NCBI GenBank assembly: GCA_900770225.1
Contig: CAAGJU010000260.1
Location: forward strand, 1 to 11,694
From: Lachnospiraceae bacterium
GTDB lineage: Bacteria > Bacillota > Clostridia > Lachnospirales > Lachnospiraceae
Direction of reading: 5' to 3'
DNA length: 11,694 nucleotides
Position 1 is the stretch's first letter; every line of letters starts with the position of its first letter. The notes beneath the pieces were generated by a model. The model did not search any database and was not told where the DNA came from. It saw only the letters and a list, made by a program, of their open reading frames with translations. Shown here one piece after another: positions 1 to 6,191 of the stretch. A program made the position numbers and the translations under genes.

Positions 1-70
1 GCGCATAAGCTTCGAGCTTCCCTGCGGTCGCTCTCAGCAAGTGCTCATCGCTCTGTTGCGGGTGGAGGCA
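1..70 (-). repeat. Possible fragment of the GCGA-rich intergenic repeat family, cut by the window edge
   Basis: Read on the minus strand, this stretch contains GCGATGAG and GAGAGCGAC. The same words occur in element D at the other end of the window (GGCGATGAGAGCGACAGG). A small hairpin, AAGCT/AGCTT with a three-base loop, lies at about 7-19. No coding frame is convincing here. The match is short and the unit is cut by the window start, so membership of the repeat family is tentative. Confidence 0.3.
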
Positions 71-127
71 TCTGTATCCGGGATTTTTCATAGCAGGCCA
101 ATTTGATGCTGCGCTGAGAATCTTGTG

Positions 128-155
128 TTGTCTCAGATTAAAAATTGTGTATAAT
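128..155 (+). promoter_or_regulatory. Sigma-A type promoter for the first gene
   Basis: A perfect -10 box TATAAT lies at 150-155. A -35-like TTGTCT (128-133, 4 of 6 consensus bases) lies 16 bases upstream. The transcript would start near 162, giving a leader of about 120 bases. This supports ATG 285 as the start rather than the longer open frame from 123, whose first codons overlap the promoter. Confidence 0.55.
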
Positions 156-284
156 TATGCTGTAACCGCCTGTTTTCTGAAATCAGCTGTCGGAGCACGT
201 AAATGCAGCCCGGTCAGGGCAAAGCACTTCGACGGCATCAGTTTTGAAACAGCGGCTGCAGGAAGAAAAGCAGGATGTATTGAG

Positions 285-806
285 ATGGAATTAAGGGATT
301 ATCTGACGGAACCGGAAAAAAAGGGGTTTGCAGACCTCTGGCAGAATGTGAAGACAGACAGGCTTACCATTTGCAGAACCGGAGCCGTCATTATTTTTCC
401 CGTGGAAAATCCCTCGCTCACCGGACGGCTGATGGACGGATTCGGGCAGAACGGAAAAGCATACGACTATCACGCCTATGACCGTTCGCTCGACAGCACC
501 TGGCTGGATGCGCGGAGGATCGGCATGATCCTGATGCGGCTGAAATACCCGGTGGATCTGTCGTTTGCGAAGGAGCAGCAGCTGCGTTTCCGGATTTCTT
601 CTCAGCTGGAGAAAGTTCTGCGGCGTATCGCGGTTGGCGACAGCAATGAGGATCTGGAGCTTCTCTGCGAGATGGGATTTATCACAGATGAGAACGGCGA
701 GGCGTGCGTGCGCATTGTCAGGGATACGGGCGAGCGGGAGATGATGGTTCGTCTCATGAACTGGAAACACACCGAACTGCATGCCGCGTTTGATTTTTCG
801 CTGTGA
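285..806 (+). CDS. Hypothetical protein, 173 aa, family not recognised
   Basis: I do not recognise this protein. The start chosen is ATG 285, nine bases after AGGA (272-275). The frame is open back to 123, but that extension overlaps a TATAAT promoter and reads as non-protein-like. The product is soluble, with no signal peptide or membrane segment. It is rich in charged residues and arginine in the middle (residues ~80-120, around LDARRIGMILMRLKYPVDL). It begins MELRDYLTEPEKKGF and ends HAAFDFSL. Near residues 128-150 the pattern 'CEMGFITDENGEACVRIV' suggests an alternating strand or turn region, but no catalytic motif is visible. It appears to be its own transcription unit. Element A begins four bases after the stop codon. 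Codon use resembles the neighbouring genes, so it is probably a real gene of unknown role. Confidence 0.72.
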   Translation: MELRDYLTEPEKKGFADLWQNVKTDRLTICRTGAVIIFPVENPSLTGRLMDGFGQNGKAYDYHAYDRSLDSTWLDARRIGMILMRLKYPVDLSFAKEQQLRFRISSQLEKVLRRIAVGDSNEDLELLCEMGFITDENGEACVRIVRDTGEREMMVRLMNWKHTELHAAFDFSL

Positions 807-809
807 GTG

Positions 810-890
810 ATTGTATAAGTCTGTTACGTGCCAGAAGCGGACTGCTCACCCGATGAGTGCGCAGGGCCGACTACGCATGGATTTATACAG
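810..890 (+). repeat. Element A: short version of the folded intergenic repeat
   Basis: The left end TTGTATAAGTC (811-821) pairs with GATTTATACAG (880-890) to form an 11-bp closing stem with two G-T wobbles. The interior follows element B closely through its second helix: GTGCCAGAAGCGGACTGC here, CATGCCAGAGGCGGACTGC in B. It then jumps to the right end, lacking the roughly 90 bases that form helices P3 and P4 in B. Short pairings remain (CGT/ACG, AGCGG/CCG-CT, CTCA/TGAG). It sits between the hypothetical gene and the permease. Confidence 0.6.
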
Positions 891-899
891 CATATGGTG

Positions 900-986
900 A
901 TTTTTAAGGAGGCTTGCCTGTGCATAGCGCACGGGACTTCCTTGAAAATAAAAATTTCCAAAAGGAGGGGCCGGTTAACAACCGGC
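900..986 (+). promoter_or_regulatory. Structured leader of the purine permease with competing Shine-Dalgarno pairings
   Basis: A strong hairpin spans 900-949. Its lower stem pairs ATTTTTAAGGAGG (900-912) with CTTCCTTGAAAAT (937-949). Its upper stem pairs CCTGTGC (917-923) with GCACGGG (929-935). The segment CTTCCTT (937-943) can instead pair with a second AAGGAGG at 962-968, which is the likely ribosome site. The same segment can therefore either be held in the upstream hairpin or mask the ribosome site. A second hairpin, GCCGGTT/AACCGGC with loop AAC (970-986), separates that ribosome site from the start codon. No purine-riboswitch core motif is visible, so any ligand is unknown. All pairings were made by eye. 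Confidence 0.45.
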
Positions 987-995
987 GAAAAGGAG

Positions 996-2360
996 ATGGA
1001 GAAAATTTTCAAACTCAAGGAGCACGGCACCACCGTGCGGACGGAGGTCATCGCAGGTCTCACCACATTCCTGACCATGGCCTACATCCTTGCTGTCAAT
1101 CCGAACATCCTCGGTACGGTCATGGACCGCAGCGGCGTATTCGTAGCGACAGCGATCGCTTCTGCCATCGCGACGTTCATCATGGGCTTCTGGGCTAACT
1201 ACCCGATCGCACTCTCTGCCGGACTCGGACTGAACGCATATTTTGCGTACACTGTATGTCTGGGTGAGCTCGGCGGTGCTGACAATGCTTTTCAGATTGC
1301 GCTGACAGCAGTCTTCGTCGAAGGCATCATCTTCATTATTCTTTCTATTTTCAAGGTACGTGAGCAGATCATCAACGGTATTCCGAGAAACCTGAAGAAC
1401 GGTATCAGCGCAGGCATCGGCCTGTTCGTGGCGTTCATCGGTCTGCAGAACGCAAATATTATTGTCGCAAGTGATTCTACGATCGTCGGACTCGGAAACT
1501 TCGGTTCTCCGCAGGTTGCCCTTGCCCTGATCGGTTTCCTGATCATCCTGATCCTGGAGCACTATCACGTAAAGGGATCTGTTCTAATCGGTATCATTAT
1601 CACATGGATCCTCGGCATGTTCGCAGAGCTGTCCGGCTGGTATGTGGTTGACGTGGAAAACGGCATCTACAGCGTATTCCCGGATTTCTCCTCCGGACTT
1701 CAGCTCAGTGGTATTGCAAACACAGCTTTCAAGTTTGATTTCGCATGGATCGGACAGCATTTCGTTCAGTTCGTTGCCATCTGCTTCAGCTTCCTGTATG
1801 TAGACCTCTTTGATACGGTCGGCACCGTTGTCGGTGTAGCTGACAAGGCAGGACTTCTTGATGAGAACGGCAACCTTCCGCGTGTAGGACGTGTCCTGAT
1901 GTCCGATGCTATCGGTACCTGCGTAGGTGCCTGCCTCGGTACTTCCACGATCACTTCCTTCGTTGAGTCCAGTGCCGGTGTTGCTGCCGGTGGACGTACC
2001 GGACTTACCGCAATTGTGACCGGATGCATGTTCCTTCTGTCACTGGTTCTTTCCCCGATCTTCCTGGCAATCCCGAGCTTCGCTACAGCTCCGGCACTCA
2101 TTTATGTCGGCATGCTGATGGTATCCTCTGTAAAAAAGATCGAATTTGACGGCGATATCGCCGACACGGCAGCCGCCTATATGGCGATGCTCATGATGCC
2201 GCTGGCGTACTCGATCGCCACAGGTATCATGTTTGGTATCATGACGTGGGTTATCATCAAGGTATTCGAGGGCAAGGCAAAGGATGTCAGCCCGGTTATG
2301 TGGGTTGTATTCGTTCTGTTCTGCCTGAGAGTCGTGACACTCGTCACCGGATTCCAATAA
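996..2360 (+). CDS. NCS2 family purine permease, AzgA type (hypoxanthine/guanine/adenine uptake)
   Basis: This is a 454-residue polytopic membrane protein of the AzgA branch of NCS2 nucleobase transporters (the branch of Bacillus PbuG and Aspergillus AzgA). The family imports hypoxanthine, guanine or adenine, usually with protons. The N-terminal RTEVIAGLTTFLTMAYILAVNP is the family signature. YPIALSAGLGLNAYFAYTVC follows, then LFDTVGTVVGVADKAG (FDTVGT at 272-277) and GTSTITSFVESSAGVAAGGRTG (from 315), which in this family form the substrate site. Length matches the family. Start ATG 996 is preferred because homologous sequence begins just after it. AAGGAG abuts the codon, while a better AGGAGG lies 27 bases upstream behind a hairpin. 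The substrate cannot be fixed from sequence. No promoter was identified; expression may come from the upstream unit or from within element A. Confidence 0.93.
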   Translation: MEKIFKLKEHGTTVRTEVIAGLTTFLTMAYILAVNPNILGTVMDRSGVFVATAIASAIATFIMGFWANYPIALSAGLGLNAYFAYTVCLGELGGADNAFQIALTAVFVEGIIFIILSIFKVREQIINGIPRNLKNGISAGIGLFVAFIGLQNANIIVASDSTIVGLGNFGSPQVALALIGFLIILILEHYHVKGSVLIGIIITWILGMFAELSGWYVVDVENGIYSVFPDFSSGLQLSGIANTAFKFDFAWIGQHFVQFVAICFSFLYVDLFDTVGTVVGVADKAGLLDENGNLPRVGRVLMSDAIGTCVGACLGTSTITSFVESSAGVAAGGRTGLTAIVTGCMFLLSLVLSPIFLAIPSFATAPALIYVGMLMVSSVKKIEFDGDIADTAAAYMAMLMMPLAYSIATGIMFGIMTWVIIKVFEGKAKDVSPVMWVVFVLFCLRVVTLVTGFQ

Positions 2361-2456
2361 AGCAGAGTGAGTTCAACAACCATCAGCGACTGCAGATGGC
2401 TGCGGGCTGAAGGCATCTGTTTTTCCGGATGTCCTGCCCGGTATGATACAGAATAC

Positions 2457-2495
2457 AGAACGCCTCGGAGCGGAAGCTTCGGGGCGTTCTTACTT
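2457..2495 (+). terminator. Intrinsic terminator after the purine permease
   Basis: A 15-bp stem, AGAACGCCTCGGAGC (2457-2471) against GCTTCGGGGCGTTCT (2476-2490), has two wobble pairs and a GGAA tetraloop, followed by TACTT. The U-tract is weak, but the stem is long and stable. Upstream, at 2411-2435, is a smaller hairpin (AGGCATCTG against CGGATGTCCT with one bulged T). It competes with a pairing of CAGATG (2393-2398) to CATCTG (2414-2419). Confidence 0.8.
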
Positions 2496-2500
2496 AGTGC

Positions 2501-2596
2501 GCGAACAGAGGGCTACATCCGATCACGAAGTGATCGAGTGTGGCGAACGTAGCGATAGCGAGAGATAACTCGCGAAGCGTGTTTTTGCTCGTTTGC
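2501..2596 (+). repeat. Element C: closed, three-helix intergenic repeat
   Basis: The closing stem pairs GCGAAC-A-GAG (2501-2510, one bulged A) with CTCGTTTGC (2588-2596). Inside it, P2 pairs GCTACA (2512-2517) with TGTGGC (2539-2544) and continues to CGATCAC/GTGATCG around a GAA loop (2520-2536). P3 pairs GCGAG (2558-2562) with CTCGC (2569-2573). The 5' half aligns without gaps to element D and shares the CAGAGG...ACA-CCG...GAAG pattern with element B. It begins ten bases after the terminator stem and ends 16 bases before the ribosome site of the next gene. Confidence 0.6.
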
Positions 2597-2624
2597 AGGG
2601 GGGATACAGAACGGGGAGAATGAA

Positions 2625-3785
2625 ATGGGATTATTGATCGCAGTTATCTATCTGATATTTATCAGCCTGGGGCTGCCGGATTCGCTTCTGGGTTCAGGCT
2701 GGCCGGCTATGCAGCAGGATCTGGGAGTTCCGTCATCCTATGCGGGATATGTGTCCATGACGATTTCGTTCATGACCATCATCTCTGCGCTGGTAAGCCC
2801 GGGAATCATCAGGAAATTTCACACCAAATGGATCGTGATCGTCTCGATCCTGCTCACAGTATTCGGGCTGCTTGGATTCTCCATATCCGGTGCGTACTGG
2901 ATGCTCTTTGTTTTTGCCGTTCCCTATGGTCTTGGCGCGGGGGCAATCGATGCGTCTATCAATCATTATGTGGCCAATAATTTTTCCGGTTCCGTGATGA
3001 ATTTTCTTCACTGCTTCTATGGCATCGGAGCGATGATCAGTCCGATGATCATGGGGCAGGCGCTCAGGGTTGCCAGATGGAATGAGGGCTACCGGTGGAC
3101 GGCTTACGTTCAGATGGGAATTCTTCTTGTCTGTATTCTCTCCCTGCCGCTCTGGAAAAAGAATGAAAGCAGAGAAGAGGAGGCGCTGGCTGACAGCGCC
3201 GGGATCCGGGAAGCCCTCAGAGTGCCGGGCGTGATCCCTACCCTGATCGCGTTCTTTTCATACTGCGCGGGTGAGGGTACCTGCTTTCTCTGGACATCGA
3301 GTTATTTCGCCGGGACAAAGCAGGGACTCAGTACGGGACTGATCGCTTCCTTTGGTTCACTGATCTTCGGGGGACTGATGATCGGAAGGCTGATCGCCGG
3401 ATTCATTACCAGTAAATTCGGCGACAGGCGTATGATCAGAATCGGTATTGCCGTAGAACTGATCGGTATCGTGATGATCATGATTCCGGTCAGCAGTTAT
3501 GTGCCGGCAGCCGTTGGCTTTGTCGTGACCGGCATGGGAATGGGCCCTGTCTACCCCGCCATACAGCATATGGCACCGGAGAATTTCGGTAAGAGGAACA
3601 GCGCGGCCGTAATCGGTCTCCAGATGGCCTCTGCCTACGTGGGCAGCACATTTATGCCGATGGTGTTCGGAAATATTCAGCAGAGGATCGGGATAGGCAT
3701 CATGCCATTTTATCTGCTGATCTTTGCGTTTCTGAATCTGTTTTTCCTGGAGTACACCTACAGGGTTCTGCGGAAGCGTTCATAG
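2625..3785 (+). CDS. Major facilitator superfamily transporter, 12 membrane segments
   Basis: This 386-residue, almost wholly hydrophobic protein has about twelve membrane segments in two halves. A charged cytoplasmic loop (KKNESREEEALADS, about 178-191) separates them, as in MFS carriers. GLPDSLLGSGWP (16-27), DASIN (109-113) and FLHCFYGIGAMISP (127-140, compare the FHxxxGxGA-type motif) resemble the fucose-permease/Bsc6-like group of sugar or small-solute carriers. GRLIAGFITSKFGDRRM (254-270) is the MFS motif A in the second half. The start is ATG 2625, six bases after GGGGAG (2613-2618). No clear promoter lies in the 28 bases between element C and the gene, so it may be transcribed through that element. 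Its substrate cannot be stated. It is convergent with asnB. Confidence 0.88.
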   Translation: MGLLIAVIYLIFISLGLPDSLLGSGWPAMQQDLGVPSSYAGYVSMTISFMTIISALVSPGIIRKFHTKWIVIVSILLTVFGLLGFSISGAYWMLFVFAVPYGLGAGAIDASINHYVANNFSGSVMNFLHCFYGIGAMISPMIMGQALRVARWNEGYRWTAYVQMGILLVCILSLPLWKKNESREEEALADSAGIREALRVPGVIPTLIAFFSYCAGEGTCFLWTSSYFAGTKQGLSTGLIASFGSLIFGGLMIGRLIAGFITSKFGDRRMIRIGIAVELIGIVMIMIPVSSYVPAAVGFVVTGMGMGPVYPAIQHMAPENFGKRNSAAVIGLQMASAYVGSTFMPMVFGNIQQRIGIGIMPFYLLIFAFLNLFFLEYTYRVLRKRS

Positions 3786-3793
3786 TAGTACAG

Positions 3794-3835
3794 ACAACGG
3801 GAGAGCGTATACAATGTACGCCCTCCCGTTGTTTT
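3794..3835. terminator. Convergent intrinsic terminator shared by the MFS gene and asnB
   Basis: ACAACGGGAG (3794-3803) pairs with CTCCCGTTGT (3823-3832). After one A/C mismatch, an inner GCGTA/TACGC stem closes a seven-base loop. On the plus strand TTTT follows immediately (3832-3835). On the minus strand the tail is the poorer GTCTGTACT. It lies between the two convergent stop codons (3785 and 3846), so it may serve both, more strongly for the plus-strand gene. Confidence 0.8.
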
Positions 3836-3845
3836 GCAGCCGGTG

Positions 3846-5771
3846 TTATGCTCTGTTATTCATAGTGGCATTCCGGTTGTTCTTCCGGATCCGCTCGAAT
3901 TCCAGCTCATCCTCGATGCTGACACTGCAGCCGCCCTCGGTGAAATACTCCTTATACCAGAGCAGGAACATGTAGACAACCCAGATGTGTCTCGCGTAAT
4001 CCTCTTTTCCGGAGCGGTGATCGTCGAGGATCTGCACCAGTACGTCGGTGTTGAAGAACTTTGCGGCGATGTCGCTGGTGAATTCCTTTTTTACGATATT
4101 GTAATACTTGTCCTGACGCAGCCATACGCGGATCGGTACCGGGAAGCCCAGCTTCTTTTTAGATGCCTGGGCATCACTGAGATATCGGTGTGCTGCCTCA
4201 CGGAAGCAGACCTTGGTGTTCTCGTCTGTCACCTTCTCATACAGCGGGATATTTTTTGCCAGGTTAAATACCTCGCGGTCAAGGAAGGGCACGCGGCTCT
4301 CGATGGAGTGCGCCATGCTCATTTTGTCGGCCTTGAGGAGAATATCGCCGATCAGCCAGAAATTCAGGTCTATGTACTGCATCTTCTCCGTGTCGTTCAG
4401 GCCGTGCGCCGTAGCTCTGTCGTAGTAGGGTTTTGTCAGGTACATCGGATCCGACAGCGGTGTCGGATGCTTCAGCACCGCATTACGCAGCTTCATATCG
4501 TATACGTTGGCGTTGCCGATGAAACGCTCCTCGACGCTCTTCGAGCCGCGGATCACAAAGCCTTTTCCCTTCGGATGCCCCGGGATTTTTTCGGCGACAG
4601 AGGCAATTGCCCGGCGCAGGCCGCGCGGAAGCTTCTCATATTTTTCCAGACTCATGGGCTCGTGGTAGATCACGTAGCCGCCGAACAGCTCGTCGCTGCC
4701 CTCGCCGGAGAGGATAACCTTGACGTCTTTTGCGGCTTCGCGGTCAACGAAGTACAGGGCGGAAGCGGAGGCATCTGCCAGCGGCTCATCCATGAAGTAC
4801 TGGATCTTCGGCAGTTCCGCCCAGTACTCATCTGTGGAGATGACTTTGCTGTGATTCTCGATGCCAAGAGTTTTTGACAGGCTCTGCGCATAGGGGATCT
4901 CGTTGTACGTCTCGTAGTCGAAGCCGACCGTGTAGGTGCGCGCGCCGTGGAAATGGCAGGCCACATAGCTGGAGTCGACGCCGCTGGACAGCAGTGATGC
5001 GACTTCCACATCGCTGACCATATGATATTTGATGGATTCCTGCATGGTCTGGTCAATGTCGTCGATCAGCTTTGCGTGGTCCACGGGCTCCTTCGTGGGT
5101 GTGAGCATCGGATCGAAGTAGCGCGTGATGTCGGCTTTGCCGTCTTTCCAGATCATGTAGTGACCCGGCATCAGCTTGTAGATACCCTTGAAAAATGTCT
5201 CGGGCAGCACAGAATACTCAAAGCTGAGATACTGCTCGAGTGCCTGCAGATTGACCTCACGGTGATATTCGGGATACTCGAGAATGCTTTTGATCTCGGA
5301 CGCGAAGACAAGCTGGCCATTGAGAATGGTGTAGTAGAGCGGCTTGATACCGAACATATCGCGGGCTGCGAAGAGCTCCTTTTTATGGGCGTCCCAGAGA
5401 ACAAAAGCAAACATGCCGCGGAGCATGTCGAGCATCTTAATGCCCCACTCTTCATAGCCGTGAATGAGAACTTCGGTATCGGAGGTGCTGGTGAACCGGT
5501 GGCCGGCCGCAAGGAGCTGTTCCTTGAGCGCTTTGTAGTTGTAGATCTCGCCGTTGAACACACAGGCAAGACTTCCGTCTTCGTTGAACATGGGCTGATG
5601 TCCGGTTTCGGTCAGATCGATGATCGAGAGACGGCGGTGTCCCAGCGCCACATCGTCAGTAATATATTGTCCGCCTCCGTCGGGACCGCGATGGATCATG
5701 CGGTTCATCATCGCCGTCAGAACGGGCTTCTGGTCTACATTTTTACCTGTAAATCCGCAAATTCCGCACAT
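3846..5771 (-). CDS. asnB: Asparagine synthase, glutamine-hydrolysing
   Basis: This 641-residue enzyme converts aspartate, glutamine and ATP to asparagine, glutamate, AMP and PPi in the cytoplasm. The N-terminal class II amidotransferase domain starts MCGICGF. Cys2 would be the nucleophile once Met1 is removed. HRGPDG (27-32), NGEIYN (73-78) and SDTEVL (97-102) are the glutamine-site motifs. The synthetase domain carries the PPi loop SSGVDSS (262-268) and GEGSDELFGGY (356-366). All key residues are present and the length is normal for bacterial AsnB. The start ATG (5769-5771) is preceded by AAAGGA. Expression is from its own promoter with a leader of about 65 bases containing a hairpin. No T-box sequence was found upstream. 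The C-terminal tail (EFERIRKNNRNATMNNRA) is basic and polar. Confidence 0.95.
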   Translation of the reverse strand: MCGICGFTGKNVDQKPVLTAMMNRMIHRGPDGGGQYITDDVALGHRRLSIIDLTETGHQPMFNEDGSLACVFNGEIYNYKALKEQLLAAGHRFTSTSDTEVLIHGYEEWGIKMLDMLRGMFAFVLWDAHKKELFAARDMFGIKPLYYTILNGQLVFASEIKSILEYPEYHREVNLQALEQYLSFEYSVLPETFFKGIYKLMPGHYMIWKDGKADITRYFDPMLTPTKEPVDHAKLIDDIDQTMQESIKYHMVSDVEVASLLSSGVDSSYVACHFHGARTYTVGFDYETYNEIPYAQSLSKTLGIENHSKVISTDEYWAELPKIQYFMDEPLADASASALYFVDREAAKDVKVILSGEGSDELFGGYVIYHEPMSLEKYEKLPRGLRRAIASVAEKIPGHPKGKGFVIRGSKSVEERFIGNANVYDMKLRNAVLKHPTPLSDPMYLTKPYYDRATAHGLNDTEKMQYIDLNFWLIGDILLKADKMSMAHSIESRVPFLDREVFNLAKNIPLYEKVTDENTKVCFREAAHRYLSDAQASKKKLGFPVPIRVWLRQDKYYNIVKKEFTSDIAAKFFNTDVLVQILDDHRSGKEDYARHIWVVYMFLLWYKEYFTEGGCSVSIEDELEFERIRKNNRNATMNNRA

Positions 5772-5798
5772 AAGTCATTTCCTTTCTGTCAGGCCGTA

Positions 5799-5820
5799 CA
5801 TGCAAAGAGGTCTTTGCATG
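5799..5820 (-). promoter_or_regulatory. Perfect inverted repeat in the asnB leader
   Basis: CATGCAAAGA and TCTTTGCATG are perfect 10-base complements separated by GG. The repeat lies between the promoter and the ribosome site of asnB. No U-run follows, so it is not a terminator. It could be an operator for a dimeric regulator or an mRNA 5' hairpin; the sequence alone does not decide. Confidence 0.5.
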
Positions 5821-5841
5821 AGGACAGCTTAATATTTAAAC

Positions 5842-5871
5842 ATTATAGTTCGGGGCGGGTATCTTCTTCAA
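5842..5871 (-). promoter_or_regulatory. asnB: asnB promoter
   Basis: Read on the minus strand, TTGAAG (5866-5871) and a perfect TATAAT (5842-5847) are 18 bases apart. The -35 box lies inside a small inverted repeat, CTTCA/TGAAG (5866-5879). Farther upstream, CAGTAT (5895-5900) is complementary to ATACTG (5871-5876), which could be a regulator site. Transcription would begin near 5836. Confidence 0.6.
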
Positions 5872-5908
5872 TACTGAAGTTTCAGGATGACTTGCAGTAT
5901 CTATGAAT

Positions 5909-6033
5909 AAGGCAGGACCCGGCGCATACAATACACGAAAACCGCAACTTTTATGCGCCGGGCACCCGGGAAGGAACAGGCAGAAGGCTGTCAGTTGAGG
6001 TGAGGATCGCATAAACCCTCCCCATCCTGCCTT
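5909..6033. other. Unexplained folded segment in the asnB/radical-SAM divergent spacer
   Basis: AAGGCAGGA (5909-5917) is perfectly complementary to TCCTGCCTT (6025-6033). Directly inside, CCCGGCGCATA (5918-5928) is perfectly complementary to TATGCGCCGGG (5952-5962), so the two stems would stack. On the plus strand the outer stem is followed by TTCTG. The remaining inner segment (5963-6024) shows no strong pairing by eye. I find no match to SRP, 6S, tmRNA, T-box or common riboswitch motifs. Orientation and transcription are unknown. Confidence 0.4.
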
Positions 6034-6097
6034 TTCTGTGCGCTCCGCCTGCCGTAAAGGCTGAGAAGACAGCGCCTGGTGCATCCAATCAGGGTAA

Positions 6098-6154
6098 CAA
6101 AATTCTGAAAGTGGGTAAACCCGAAAATTTTGGGACATTTCCGGCTGAGTGTCC
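6098..6154. other. Two small hairpins upstream of the radical SAM promoter
   Basis: CAAAATT (6098-6104) pairs with AATTTTG (6126-6132) around an inner GGG-TAAA-CCC hairpin (6113-6122). Immediately next to it, GGACA (6133-6137) pairs with TGTCC (6150-6154). Neither is followed by a U-run. They lie just upstream of the predicted promoter and could be regulator-binding or structural sites. This is weak evidence from pairing alone. Confidence 0.3.
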
Positions 6155-6156
6155 TG

Positions 6157-6185
6157 TGGACTTGATGATTTAAACCCTCTATAAT
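6157..6185 (+). promoter_or_regulatory. Promoter of the radical SAM gene
   Basis: A perfect TATAAT (6180-6185) lies 17 bases after TGGACT (6157-6162, 4 of 6 bases of the -35 consensus). It implies a leader of about 230 bases before ATG 6421. Confidence 0.5.
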
Positions 6186-6191
6186 TCCAAC

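Noticed and set aside
123..284. N-terminal extension of the first gene
   Set aside because: It overlaps a TATAAT promoter, has no ribosome site, and is cysteine-rich and unlike the rest of the protein; ATG 285 has AGGA at normal spacing.
810..995. Classical purine riboswitch upstream of the NCS2 permease
   Set aside because: The conserved purine aptamer core and its loop-loop motifs are not visible; only SD/anti-SD competition was found.
2367..2552. 61-codon plus-strand open frame after the permease
   Set aside because: It spans the terminator hairpin and part of element C, and no ribosome site precedes it.
2501..2596. CRISPR-like array from the repeated GCGA words
   Set aside because: The GCGA spacing is irregular and there are no equal spacers; the repetition is explained by nested hairpin arms.
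3834..5906. Long plus-strand open frames (347 and 294 codons) opposite asnB
   Set aside because: They are antisense to a fully supported asnB with all family motifs. Their translations lack domains and reflect G+C-rich third positions.
5909..6033. SRP RNA, 6S RNA or tmRNA
   Set aside because: GGAAGGAACAGGC only superficially resembles the SRP tetraloop region. The paired AGCAG side, the 6S central bubble and tmRNA ends are absent.
5836..6138. 100-codon minus-strand open frame in the divergent spacer
   Set aside because: It covers the asnB promoter and both perfect stems and has no ribosome site; non-coding structure explains the region better.
5772..6180. T-box leader for asnB
   Set aside because: No T-box consensus (AGGGTGG-type bulge) is visible on the minus strand, and the predicted leader is only about 65 bases.
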